A stretch of 64,000 nucleotides of DNA, taken from the NCBI GenBank assembly GCA_018377235.1, contig JAGZZT010000006.1, forward strand, positions 76,636 to 140,635, written 5' to 3'. The notes under the pieces are model-generated. The model made no database searches and had not been told where the DNA came from. It saw only the letters and a list, made by a program, of their open reading frames with translations. Below are positions 47,995 through 56,568 of the stretch, one piece after another. The DNA comes from Clostridium sp. (GTDB lineage Bacteria; Bacillota; Clostridia; Lachnospirales; Lachnospiraceae). Position 1 is the stretch's first letter. Each line of letters starts with the position of its first letter. The translations under genes were made by a program, and so were the position numbers.

Positions 47995-49008
47995 ATGGCA
48001 GTAAAAGTTGCAATTAATGGTTTTGGCCGTATCGGCCGTCTTGCTTTCAGACAGATGTTTGATGCAGAGGGTTATGAAGTAGTAGCTATCAACGATTTAA
48101 CAGATCCGAAGATGTTAGCGCACTTATTAAAATATGACTCTTCCCAGGGCAGATACGAGGGACATACAGTAGAGGCTGGAGAGGGTTCTATCACAGTTGA
48201 TGGAAAGACTATCACAATCTACGCAAAGGCTAATGCAGCAGAGCTTCCTTGGGGAGAGCTTGGCGTAGATGTAGTTCTGGAGTGTACAGGCTTCTACACA
48301 TCTAAGGCAAAAGCACAGGCTCATATCGATGCAGGCGCTAAGAAGGTAGTTATCTCCGCACCAGCAGGAAACGATCTTCCAACTATTGTTTACAACGTAA
48401 ACCACAACGTATTAACAAAGGATGACAAGATTATTTCTGCAGCTTCCTGTACAACAAACTGCCTGGCTCCTATGGCAAAGGCTCTTAATGATTACGCTCC
48501 GATTCAGTCCGGTATCATGTCCACTATCCATGCATACACAGGAGATCAGATGATCCTTGACGGACCGCACAGAAAAGGCGATTTAAGAAGAGCAAGAGCA
48601 GGAGCTGTTAATATCGTTCCGAACTCTACAGGAGCTGCTAAGGCTATCGGCCTTGTAATTCCGGAGTTAAACGGAAAGTTAATCGGTTCTGCTCAGCGTG
48701 TTCCGGTTCCGACAGGTTCCACTACTATCTTAACAGCAGTTGTTAAGGGCAAGGACGTAACAAAAGAAGGAATCAATGCAGCCATGAAGGCAGCGGCTAC
48801 AGAGTCCTTTGGCTACAACGAGGAGGAGATTGTATCTTCCGATATCGTTGGTATCCGCTTCGGTTCCTTATTTGACGCTACACAGACTATGGTTTCCAAG
48901 GTAGACGAGGATACTTACCAGGTACAGGTAGTTTCCTGGTACGATAACGAGAACTCCTACACAAGTCAGATGGTTCGTACAATTAAGTACTTCGCTGAGT
49001 TAAACTAA
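47995..49008 (+). CDS. gap: Glyceraldehyde-3-phosphate dehydrogenase, type I
   Basis: Oxidative phosphorylation of G3P to 1,3-bisphosphoglycerate with NAD, 337 residues. NAD-fold start VAINGFGRIGRLAFRQ, catalytic Cys in SAASCTTNCLAPMAKAL near residue 151, catalytic His in MSTIHAYTGDQ, and the C-terminal SWYDNENSYTSQMV. AGGAGG lies 9 bases upstream. It is the first gene of the gap-pgk-tpiA group. Codon use is strongly biased, as for highly expressed genes. Confidence 0.98.
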   Translation: MAVKVAINGFGRIGRLAFRQMFDAEGYEVVAINDLTDPKMLAHLLKYDSSQGRYEGHTVEAGEGSITVDGKTITIYAKANAAELPWGELGVDVVLECTGFYTSKAKAQAHIDAGAKKVVISAPAGNDLPTIVYNVNHNVLTKDDKIISAASCTTNCLAPMAKALNDYAPIQSGIMSTIHAYTGDQMILDGPHRKGDLRRARAGAVNIVPNSTGAAKAIGLVIPELNGKLIGSAQRVPVPTGSTTILTAVVKGKDVTKEGINAAMKAAATESFGYNEEEIVSSDIVGIRFGSLFDATQTMVSKVDEDTYQVQVVSWYDNENSYTSQMVRTIKYFAELN

Positions 49009-49054
49009 TTGCAGATTTCAGATTTGCTTGACGAAGAGAAAATAGGATTCACGT

Positions 49055-49095
49055 AAAAAGGTGGTCCGGTCCGTCCTGGGCCGGACTGCCTTTTT
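49055..49095 (+). terminator. Hairpin between gap and pgk (partial terminator)
   Basis: AAAAAGG-TG-GTCCGG-T-CC pairs with GG-G-CCGGAC-TG-CCTTTTT; the last U lies 28 bases before the pgk start. It may set gap above pgk expression. Confidence 0.75.
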
Positions 49096-49123
49096 AGGTA
49101 AAAAATGAGAAAGGAGCATTTCC

Positions 49124-50329
49124 ATGCTTAATAAAAAATCGGTTGACGATATCCAGGTAAAGGGAAAGAGAGTATTAGTGCGCTGCGATTTTAATGTGCC
49201 GTTAAAGGACGGAAAAATCACAGACGAGAACCGTCTTGTAGCGGCTCTTCCTACTATTAAGAAGTTAATTGCCGACGGAGGAAAGGTTATCCTCTGCTCC
49301 CATTTAGGAAAGCCGAAGGGGGAGCCGAAGCCGGAGCTTTCCTTAGCGCCTGTGGCAGCCCGTCTTTCTGAACTGTTAGGCCAGGAGGTAAAATTTGCTG
49401 CTGATCCGGAGGTAGTAGGACCAAATGCGAAGGCAGCCGCAGAGGCTATGAAGGACGGCGAGGTAATTCTTCTGGAAAATACACGCTATAGGGCTGAAGA
49501 GACCAAGAACGGAGATGCTTTCAGCAAAGATTTGGCTTCCCTTTGCGACGTATATGTAAATGATGCGTTCGGAACTGCCCACAGAGCCCACTGCTCCAAT
49601 GTAGGCGTAACACAGTATGTGGATACAGCAGCTGTAGGATATTTAATGCAGAAAGAAATCGATTTCCTGGGCAATGCAGTCAACAATCCGGTTCGTCCGT
49701 TCGTAGCCATTCTCGGCGGCGCCAAGGTAGCTGATAAGTTAAACGTAATTTCCAACCTTCTTGAGAAGTGCGACACGCTGATCATTGGCGGAGGCATGGC
49801 ATTTACTTTCTTAAAGGCAGAAGGCAAGGAAATCGGAAGCTCTTTAGTAGATGATACTAAGTTAGACTACTGCCGCGAGATGCTTGCAAAGGCAGATAAG
49901 CTTGGCAAGAAGATTCTTCTTCCCGTAGATGCAGCTGTAGCAGCGTCATTTCCAAGCCCCATCGATGCTGAGATCGAGGTGAAGAATGTATCTGCAGACG
50001 CCATCCCGGCAGATATGATGGGACTGGACATTGGTACAGAGTCTGCTAAGATGTTCGCAGAGGCTGTAAAATCCGCTAAGACAGTGGTATGGAATGGACC
50101 GATGGGCGTATTCGAGAATCCAGTTCTTGCAAAAGGAACCATTGAGGTAGCGAAGGCTCTGGCTGAGACAGACGCAACTACCATCATTGGCGGAGGCGAT
50201 TCTGCAGCAGCAGTAAATCAGTTAGGCTTTGGTGACAAGATGACTCATATCTCTACTGGCGGCGGAGCATCCTTAGAGTTCCTGGAGGGCAAAGAACTCC
50301 CAGGTGTAGCAGCCGCAAATGACCGATAG
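49124..50329 (+). CDS. pgk: Phosphoglycerate kinase
   Basis: 1,3-bisphosphoglycerate + ADP to 3-phosphoglycerate + ATP, 401 residues. Motifs: GKRVLVRCDFNVPLKDG, LCSHLGKPKG, ENTRYRAEE, PFVAILGGAKVADK and IIGGGDSAAAVNQLG plus HISTGGGASLEFLEG. AAAGGAGC precedes the ATG. Its stop codon lies inside the first copy of a 16-base element repeated 95 bases further on. Confidence 0.98.
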   Translation: MLNKKSVDDIQVKGKRVLVRCDFNVPLKDGKITDENRLVAALPTIKKLIADGGKVILCSHLGKPKGEPKPELSLAPVAARLSELLGQEVKFAADPEVVGPNAKAAAEAMKDGEVILLENTRYRAEETKNGDAFSKDLASLCDVYVNDAFGTAHRAHCSNVGVTQYVDTAAVGYLMQKEIDFLGNAVNNPVRPFVAILGGAKVADKLNVISNLLEKCDTLIIGGGMAFTFLKAEGKEIGSSLVDDTKLDYCREMLAKADKLGKKILLPVDAAVAASFPSPIDAEIEVKNVSADAIPADMMGLDIGTESAKMFAEAVKSAKTVVWNGPMGVFENPVLAKGTIEVAKALAETDATTIIGGGDSAAAVNQLGFGDKMTHISTGGGASLEFLEGKELPGVAAANDR

Positions 50330-50447
50330 CACTTAGCGAGGTTTTTTCGAGCTTAGTGCGAAGGTCGTTCCCGAATCTAGACGAGGTTCTTTCGAGGCGT
50401 AGCTGAGGGAACATACCCGTATAGCACTTAGCGAGGTCTTTTTTGAC
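50326..50447. repeat. Repetitive intergenic element between pgk and tpiA
   Basis: ATAGCACTTAGCGAGG occurs at 50326-50341 and 50421-50436. Between them lie an inverted counterpart (CTTAGTGC at 50352-50359) and a GTTCCC...GGGAAC pair (50367-50372, 50407-50412) around two related CGAGG-T-TTCGAGG motifs. It looks like a miniature palindromic repeat that has entered the operon; the first copy supplies the pgk stop codon. Confidence 0.65.
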
Positions 50448-50486
50448 TGAAATAAATATAAGAATAGAAAGAGGAGGAATTCTGAC

Positions 50487-51239
50487 ATGGCAAGAAAGAA
50501 AATTATTGCAGGAAACTGGAAGATGAACATGACACCTTCTGAGGCAGTAGAGCTTGTAAATACATTAAAGCCATTAGTGGCAAACGATGAGGTGGATGTA
50601 GTATTCTGCGTTCCGGCTATTGACATTATTCCGGCTATGGAGGCTGCCAAGGGTACAAACATCCAGATTGGCGCTGAGAATATGTACTTTGAGGAGAAGG
50701 GAGCCTTTACAGGAGAAATTTCCCCGAATATGCTGGTTGATGCAGGAGTAAAGTATGTAATCATCGGACACTCTGAGAGAAGAGAGTACTTTGCAGAGAC
50801 AGATGAGACTGTCAATAAGAAGGTATTAAAGGCATTTGAGCACGGCCTTACACCAATCATCTGCTGCGGCGAGTCCTTAACACAGAGAGAGCAGGGAATT
50901 ACAATTGACTGGATCCGTCAGCAGATTAAAATTGCGTTCTTAAATGTAACTGCAGAACAGGCCAAGACAGCAGTGATTGCTTACGAGCCAATCTGGGCTA
51001 TTGGAACAGGAAAAGTAGCCACAACAGAACAGGCTGAGGAGGTATGCGCAGCTATCAGACAGTGCATTGGAGAGATTTATGATGAGGCTGCAGCAGAGGC
51101 AATCCGCATTCAGTACGGTGGTTCCGTATCTGCCGCATCTGCTCCTGAGCTGTTTGCACAGGCAGACATTGACGGAGGACTGGTAGGAGGAGCTTCCTTA
51201 AAGCCAGACTTTGGCCAGATTGTAAATTATAATAAATAA
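50487..51239 (+). CDS. tpiA: Triosephosphate isomerase
   Basis: Interconverts DHAP and G3P, 250 residues. Lys in AGNWKMN (residue 12), His in IIGHSERREYF (about 96), catalytic Glu in AYEPIWAIGTGK (about 168) and phosphate-binding IQYGGSVSAASAPEL. AGGAGGAATTCTGACATG is a clear start. It closes the gap-pgk-tpiA group and is followed by a terminator. Confidence 0.98.
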   Translation: MARKKIIAGNWKMNMTPSEAVELVNTLKPLVANDEVDVVFCVPAIDIIPAMEAAKGTNIQIGAENMYFEEKGAFTGEISPNMLVDAGVKYVIIGHSERREYFAETDETVNKKVLKAFEHGLTPIICCGESLTQREQGITIDWIRQQIKIAFLNVTAEQAKTAVIAYEPIWAIGTGKVATTEQAEEVCAAIRQCIGEIYDEAAAEAIRIQYGGSVSAASAPELFAQADIDGGLVGGASLKPDFGQIVNYNK

Positions 51240-51254
51240 GGGACAGATAAAAGG

Positions 51255-51291
51255 AAAGGCACAGGGATCAGGGCAGGATCCTGTGCCTTTT
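51255..51291 (+). terminator. tpiA terminator
   Basis: AAAGGCACAGG...CCTGTGCCTTTT, 11-bp stem extended by GATC/GATC. Confidence 0.85.
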
Positions 51292-51373
51292 ACTGTCACT
51301 GAGTATTAAACAGGCGATCCAGCCGGCCTGAATTCTGTTATAAAAAGTACAGAAATAATTAAGAGGTTTTTCA

Positions 51374-51402
51374 TTGATACAGAAAAGCCGGTGTGATATA
51401 CT
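51374..51402 (+). promoter_or_regulatory. Promoter of the isochorismatase-family gene
   Basis: TTGATA (51374-51379), 17 bases, TATACT (51397-51402), with TG-A as extended -10. Confidence 0.75.
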
Positions 51403-51453
51403 GTTCTCTAATTTCAAAAATGCAGATGAAAGAAGATTTCAGGAGGAAATAAA

Positions 51454-51981
51454 ATGGCTAATGGAAATATGAAAAAACTGTTGATTGTAGTAGATATGCA
51501 GAATGATTTTATCGATGGTTCTCTGGGTACAGAGGAGGCAAAAAGAATCGTTCCGGCGGTAGTAGAAAAGATTAAGGAATATCAGGGAGAGAACTGTGAG
51601 ATTCTGTTTACCATGGATACTCACTATGAGAATTATCTGGAGACGTTAGAGGGAAAGAAACTTCCGGTGGTTCACTGCCAGAAGGGAACAAAGGGCTGGG
51701 AACTCTGTCCAGAGGTGGATGTTTTTGAGGGAACACGTTTTGAGAAGCCATCCTTTGCAAGTCTGGAGCTGGGCCGATACGTGGGAGGAAGAGAGTATGA
51801 ATCTGTGGAGCTGGCAGGACTCTGCACAGATATCTGCGTCATTTCAAACGCCATGCTGATGAAAGCAGTCCTGCCTGGAACTCCAGTAAAGGTAGATTCT
51901 TCCTGCTGTGCAGGAGTGACTCCGGAGAGCCATAAGAATGCTCTCGAGGCCATGAAAATGTGTCAGATTGACGTGATCTAA
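51454..51981 (+). CDS. Isochorismatase-family cysteine hydrolase (nicotinamidase-like)
   Basis: Cytosolic hydrolase of 175 residues. The triad is visible: Asp in VVDMQNDFIDG, Lys in FEKPSFAS and Cys in GLCTDICVISNAML. The general features match small nicotinamidase-like proteins, but the metal-site HxH motif of true nicotinamidases is not evident, with FTMDTHYENY in its place. It could act in NAD salvage or on another amide. AGGAGGAAATAAAATG is a strong start. Its end is 3 bases from the convergent DAHP synthase stop. Confidence 0.88.
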   Translation: MANGNMKKLLIVVDMQNDFIDGSLGTEEAKRIVPAVVEKIKEYQGENCEILFTMDTHYENYLETLEGKKLPVVHCQKGTKGWELCPEVDVFEGTRFEKPSFASLELGRYVGGREYESVELAGLCTDICVISNAMLMKAVLPGTPVKVDSSCCAGVTPESHKNALEAMKMCQIDVI

Positions 51982-51984
51982 AGG

Positions 51985-52998
51985 CTACAGCGTTCTCTCT
52001 TCCAGGGAGGCGTAAGGTCTGAGGCGGTTCATCAGACTGTCGAATTCCTGGAAGGTGAGAGACTGAGGCCCGTCAGAGAGAGCCTTCTCCGGGCATGGGT
52101 GAACCTCGATCATCAGACCGTCAGCACCTGCAGATACAGCGGCCTTGGCCATAGGCTCCACATAGGCCCGTACTCCGGTAGCGTGGCTGGGATCTACAAT
52201 AATGGGCAGATGGGTCTTCTGGCGCAGAACTGGTACGGCAGAGAGATCCAGAGTATTTCTGGTAGCAGTTTCAAAGGTACGGATGCCTCTTTCACAGAGA
52301 ATGACGTTGGAATTTCCTTCTGCCATAATGTACTCAGAGGCATTGAGCCACTCATCAATGGTAGCGGAAAGGCCGCGCTTTAAAAGGATGGGAAGGCCTG
52401 TTTTACCGGCTTCTTTTAACAGCTCAAAATTCTGCATATTGCGGGCTCCAATCTGGAGAAGATCCACATATTTTACGGCATCTTCAATGGCGCGGGCGCT
52501 GGTTACCTCGCAGATAACAGAGAGACCTGTGGCTTCTCTGGCTTCCTTCATATATTTTAAGCCCTCTGTCTCCAGTCCCTGGAAAGAGTAAGGAGAGGTA
52601 CGGGGTTTAAATGCGCCGCCGCGCAGAACAGTTGCTCCAGCCTTTTTTACAGCGAAAGCCGTCTCCATCAGCTGGCTGGAGCTTTCAATAGCACAGGGTC
52701 CTGCCATGACGGTCAGATTTCCAGGTCCAATGGCTGTGTTAGACAGAGAGATAACGGATGGCTCGGGATGGAACTTTTTATTGGCCAGTTTGTAAGATTC
52801 CGTTACAGCCACAACCTTGTCTACACCATCGGCGATTTCCAGGTTGGAACCCTGAAGTTTTGATTTATCTCCTACTACACCAATAATCGTTACTTCAGTT
52901 CCGTGGGAAAGATGAACAGTCAGGCCTTTTTCTTCGATTTGTCCAGCTACATTTCTGATATTTTCCTCAGAAGCGCTTGGTTTCATAATAATAATCAT
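51985..52998 (-). CDS. aroF: 3-deoxy-7-phosphoheptulonate synthase, class I-beta (AroF/KDPS-like)
   Basis: DAHP synthase of 337 residues of the AroA(I-beta)/KDPS-like group. Residues 1-68 form a ferredoxin-like regulatory domain (VHLSHGTEVTIIGVVGD) as in the Thermotoga enzyme; the barrel shows MAGPCAIESSSQLME, LRGGAFKPRTSPYSFQG, ILLKRGLSATIDEW and IIVDPSHATGVR. The first 22 codons of the longer open frame lack a ribosome site; ATG 52998 follows AAAGGAAAT by 6 bases. Together with the class I-alpha enzyme it may give two differently inhibited entries into aromatic synthesis. Confidence 0.94.
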   Translation of the reverse strand: MIIIMKPSASEENIRNVAGQIEEKGLTVHLSHGTEVTIIGVVGDKSKLQGSNLEIADGVDKVVAVTESYKLANKKFHPEPSVISLSNTAIGPGNLTVMAGPCAIESSSQLMETAFAVKKAGATVLRGGAFKPRTSPYSFQGLETEGLKYMKEAREATGLSVICEVTSARAIEDAVKYVDLLQIGARNMQNFELLKEAGKTGLPILLKRGLSATIDEWLNASEYIMAEGNSNVILCERGIRTFETATRNTLDLSAVPVLRQKTHLPIIVDPSHATGVRAYVEPMAKAAVSAGADGLMIEVHPCPEKALSDGPQSLTFQEFDSLMNRLRPYASLEERTL

Positions 52999-53099
52999 AT
53001 CTGATTTCCTTTCTTTCACCTGTGGTTTGACTCTGCAGGCGAATATAACGAATAATTTTATCAATACAGTCTTGCTGACGCTATACAGCTATGTGGCTT

Positions 53100-53128
53100 A
53101 TTTTAGAGCAGAAAAATGTTTCTGTCAA
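53100..53128 (-). promoter_or_regulatory. Promoter of the class I-beta DAHP synthase
   Basis: Minus-strand TTGACA (53128-53123), 17 bases, TAAAAT (53105-53100), about 95 bases before the start. Confidence 0.82.
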
Positions 53129-53135
53129 TAATTTA

Positions 53136-53164
53136 TTACGTTAAACTTTTGAAATTTAACGTAA
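53136..53164. promoter_or_regulatory. Perfect 10-bp inverted repeat between divergent genes
   Basis: TTACGTTAAA (53136-53145) and TTTAACGTAA (53155-53164) around 9 bases, just upstream of the aroF -35 and 35 bases before the antiporter start. A typical dimer-binding site, possibly controlling the antiporter. Confidence 0.55.
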
Positions 53165-53199
53165 AGGAAACAATAAAACCAGAAAAGTGAGGAGATGAA

Positions 53200-54813
53200 T
53201 TGAACAGTTATCTTATATTAATTGGAGTTGTAATTATAATCTGTGTGCTTCTGAATCGGTTTGCTCAGAAGCTTCCGATTCCATCCCTTTTAATCTTCAT
53301 TGCGCTGGGGATGTGCTTCGGCGTCAACGGAATTGTAGGAATTTCTTTTGACGATTATCAGGCATCAGAGCAGATATGTTCTGTATGTCTTTTGTTTGTT
53401 ATGTTTTATGGAGGTTTCGGCACTAACTTGAAGGCAGCCAGGCCGGCGGCTGCAAAGGCTGTGCTTATGTCTACAGCGGGCGTGGTGATGACAGCCGGCC
53501 TGGTAGGCATATTTACCCATTTTGTCCTGAAGCTTGAATGGCTGGAAAGTTTTCTGATCGGTTCAGTGATTGCTTCCACGGATGCGGCCTCGGTTTTCAG
53601 CGTTTTGAAGACGCAGAAGCTGGACTTAAAGGATCACACAGCGTCTCTTCTGGAGGTAGAATCGGGTTCTAACGATCCGTTTTCCTATATGCTGACTGTT
53701 CTGTTTGTATCGCTTCTTCAGGGGAAGAGTGTATCTGTTCCGGCGCTTTTGGCTAGTCAGATTCTGGCAGGGGCAGGAGCGGGCCTTGCAATTGGATGGA
53801 TGGCAGTATTTCTCATGAAAACATGCGATTTCTGCATGGAACAGGGGAAAACTATTTTTGTGTTCGCTGTTGCAGCGCTGGCCTATGCCCTGCCGTCTGC
53901 ATTTGGTGGAAATGGATATTTGAGCGTGTATCTTTGCGGCATTTACATGGGAAATGCTGCTTTGCCGGAAAAACGCGATTTGGTACATTTTTTCGATGCG
54001 TTGACAGGAATTGCGCAAATGGTAATTTTTTTCCTTCTGGGACTTTTAGTCACTCCGTCAGAGCTGCCGCAAACATTTCTGCCGGCCCTTTTTATTATGC
54101 TCTTTTTAACCTTTATTGCCCGCCCTTTATCAGCATGGGCTCTTTTGGCTCCCATGAAATCCAGTCTTCGCCAGATAGGAGTTGTTTCCTGGGCAGGCCT
54201 GAGGGGGGTGGCTTCCATCGTATTTGCAATCTATGCGGTGCTGGGAGGACTGCAGCTGCAGTATAACCTTTTTAACCTTGTATTCTGCATTGTTATTTTG
54301 TCTCTGGGGTTTCAGGGAACACTGCTGCCCAGGGTTTCATCGGCTTTGGGCATGATTGACAGAAATCAGGATGTGCGGAAAACATTTAATGATTATCAGG
54401 CAGAAAATGATATAAGCTTTGTGAAACTTCACATATCGTCTGGACACAGGATGGCAGGGAAGGCTGTAAGAGAACTGAATCTGGCGCCGGATTTTCTGGC
54501 GGCGCTGCTGTTAAGAGGAGAAGAGACGCTGATTCCAAATGGAGAAACTGTGGTAAAGGAGGGAGATCTTCTGGTTCTGGCGGCAGAGCAGTTTGAGGAC
54601 AGGGAAAATCTCTCCATGTCAGAAATACGCTTGGATCGAAACAGCAGATGGGCAGGGAAATCTCTCAGCGAAATCAGACTTCCCAAGGGGAATCTGATTG
54701 TGCTGATCCAAAGGGATGGAAAGACATTAATTCCAGGAGGCTCTACAGTGCTGCAGGAGGGAGACTGTCTGGCAGCGGCGAGACTGGGCGGAGGAAGCCT
54801 GAAGCAGGGATAG
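53200..54813 (+). CDS. Potassium/proton antiporter (CPA1, NhaP2/CvrA-like)
   Basis: Cation/proton antiporter of 537 residues: about twelve membrane helices in residues 1-385 (start YLILIGVVIIICVLLNRF; the ion-site region IGSVIASTDAASVFSVL and VESGSNDPFSYML are typical of CPA1), then two cytoplasmic TrkA_C-like domains at about 405-470 and 475-535 (LIPNGETVVKEGDLLVLA; LIPGGSTVLQEGDCLAA). Such domains often bind c-di-AMP or nucleotides. TTG start with TGAGGAG 5-6 bases upstream; no ATG nearby. It would export K+ as KtrAB imports it. Confidence 0.9.
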   Translation: MNSYLILIGVVIIICVLLNRFAQKLPIPSLLIFIALGMCFGVNGIVGISFDDYQASEQICSVCLLFVMFYGGFGTNLKAARPAAAKAVLMSTAGVVMTAGLVGIFTHFVLKLEWLESFLIGSVIASTDAASVFSVLKTQKLDLKDHTASLLEVESGSNDPFSYMLTVLFVSLLQGKSVSVPALLASQILAGAGAGLAIGWMAVFLMKTCDFCMEQGKTIFVFAVAALAYALPSAFGGNGYLSVYLCGIYMGNAALPEKRDLVHFFDALTGIAQMVIFFLLGLLVTPSELPQTFLPALFIMLFLTFIARPLSAWALLAPMKSSLRQIGVVSWAGLRGVASIVFAIYAVLGGLQLQYNLFNLVFCIVILSLGFQGTLLPRVSSALGMIDRNQDVRKTFNDYQAENDISFVKLHISSGHRMAGKAVRELNLAPDFLAALLLRGEETLIPNGETVVKEGDLLVLAAEQFEDRENLSMSEIRLDRNSRWAGKSLSEIRLPKGNLIVLIQRDGKTLIPGGSTVLQEGDCLAAARLGGGSLKQG

Positions 54814-54865
54814 AGCCGGGCGTATGAACAGCGTTTTGTTTTGATAAAAATTTGACACTATCCCA

Positions 54866-54894
54866 TTGAAACTTAAATGGAAATCATGTAAAAT
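54866..54894 (+). promoter_or_regulatory. gpmI promoter
   Basis: TTGAAA (54866-54871), 17 bases, TAAAAT (54889-54894), 99 bases before the start. Confidence 0.65.
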
Positions 54895-54993
54895 AAGGGA
54901 CGGAAAGATTTCTATAATTTGATGATAAATGATACAGCCTTCAGAGATCCATTTTGGAAATCTGGATGGGAAAAGACAGTGAAGGAGAATATT

Positions 54994-56538
54994 ATGAGCA
55001 AAAAACCAACGGTACTGATGATTCTCGATGGATATGGATTAAATGACAGCTGCGTTCACAATGCAGTCTGCGAGGCAAAGACACCTGTGATGGATCAGTT
55101 AAAGAGCCAGTGCCCGTTTGTGAAGGGCTACGCCAGCGGAATGGCAGTAGGACTTCCTGACGGCCAGATGGGAAACTCTGAAGTAGGTCATCTGAATATG
55201 GGAGCCGGCCGTATTGTGTACCAGGAGCTCACAAGAATCACCAAGTCGATCCAGGATGGAGATTTCTTTGAGATTCCGGAATTTTTACAGGCAGTGGAGA
55301 ACTGTAAGAAGAATGGTTCTGCGCTTCATCTGTTCGGCCTTGTTTCTGATGGAGGGGTTCACAGCCATAATACCCACATCTACGGTCTCCTGGAGCTGGC
55401 TAAGAGAAACGGCCTTGAGAAAGTATTTGTACACTGCTTTTTAGACGGCCGCGATACTCCTCCGGCGTCTGGAAAGAGCTTTGTGGCAGAGCTTGAGGAG
55501 AAAATGAAGGAGATTGGCGTTGGAAAGACAGCGTCTGTGATGGGACGTTATTATGCCATGGACCGCGATAAGAATTGGGATAGAAATAAGCTGGCCTATG
55601 ACGCCATGACAAAGGGAGAAGGAAACCGCGCAGACAGCGCTCAGGCTGCGATTCAGGCCTCCTATGACACGGAGAAGTTCGATGAGTTCGTACTGCCTAC
55701 TGTGATTGAGGAGAACGGCGCTCCTGTCGGCCTGATTCAGGATGGAGATTCTGTGATTTTCTACAATTTCCGTCCAGACAGGGCAAGGCAGATTACAAGG
55801 GCCTTCTGCGATGATGAGTTTGCAGGATTTGAGAGAGGAAAACGTCTGAATCTGACATTCGTATGCTTTACAGATTATGATGAGACGATTGGAAATAAGC
55901 TGGTGGCTTTCAAGAAGGAGAGCATTACTAATACGTTTGGAGAGTTTCTGGCGGCAAACCATAAGACACAGGCCAGAATTGCAGAGACAGAGAAGTACGC
56001 CCATGTAACTTTCTTTTTTAACGGCGGTGTGGAGGAGCCTAATGAGGGAGAGGACCGCATTCTTGTTCCATCTCCAAAGGAGGTTCCTACCTATGACTTA
56101 AAGCCTGAAATGAGCGCTCCCGCTGTATGTGAGAAGCTGGTCGGAGCAATTAAGTCGGGAGAGTACGATGTAGTGATTGTAAACTTCGCAAATCCTGATA
56201 TGGTCGGCCATACAGGTGTGGAGGATGCAGCTGTGAAAGCGATTGAGGCAGTAGACGAGTGTGTAGGAAAGGCAGTGGACGCAGTGAAGGAGATGGGCGG
56301 TGTTATGTTCATCTGTGCGGATCATGGAAACGCCGAGTTAATGGTGGATCCGGAGACAGGCAAGCCGTGGACGGCTCATACTACTAATCCTGTACCGTTT
56401 ATTCTTGTAGGTGCAGACGCTTCCTTTGGATTAAGGGAGGGCGGATGCCTGGCAGATATCGCTCCGACATTAATAGAGCTTATGGGTATGGAGCAGCCGA
56501 AGGAGATGACAGGAAAATCCCTTCTGATCAGAAAATAA
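54994..56538 (+). CDS. gpmI: 2,3-bisphosphoglycerate-independent phosphoglycerate mutase
   Basis: Interconverts 3- and 2-phosphoglycerate using two Mn ions, 514 residues. Metal/catalytic motifs: MILDGYGLND, the phosphoserine loop GQMGNSEVGHLNMGAGR near residue 65, YNFRPDRARQ, VNFANPDMVGHTG and FICADHGNAE. The open frame begins at 54919, but AAGGAGAATATT lies before the ATG at 54994 and the product then starts MSKKPTVLMILDG as the family does. DegV, a histidine kinase, GerMN and ComEC genes follow on the same strand. Confidence 0.97.
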   Translation: MSKKPTVLMILDGYGLNDSCVHNAVCEAKTPVMDQLKSQCPFVKGYASGMAVGLPDGQMGNSEVGHLNMGAGRIVYQELTRITKSIQDGDFFEIPEFLQAVENCKKNGSALHLFGLVSDGGVHSHNTHIYGLLELAKRNGLEKVFVHCFLDGRDTPPASGKSFVAELEEKMKEIGVGKTASVMGRYYAMDRDKNWDRNKLAYDAMTKGEGNRADSAQAAIQASYDTEKFDEFVLPTVIEENGAPVGLIQDGDSVIFYNFRPDRARQITRAFCDDEFAGFERGKRLNLTFVCFTDYDETIGNKLVAFKKESITNTFGEFLAANHKTQARIAETEKYAHVTFFFNGGVEEPNEGEDRILVPSPKEVPTYDLKPEMSAPAVCEKLVGAIKSGEYDVVIVNFANPDMVGHTGVEDAAVKAIEAVDECVGKAVDAVKEMGGVMFICADHGNAELMVDPETGKPWTAHTTNPVPFILVGADASFGLREGGCLADIAPTLIELMGMEQPKEMTGKSLLIRK

Positions 56539-56568
56539 AAAAGCAGGAAAGCTGAGGGAGGAGAAGGA

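Noticed and set aside
50326..50447. Possible CRISPR-like repeat between pgk and tpiA
   Set aside because: Only two direct copies with internal palindromes and no cas genes; a miniature repeat fits better.
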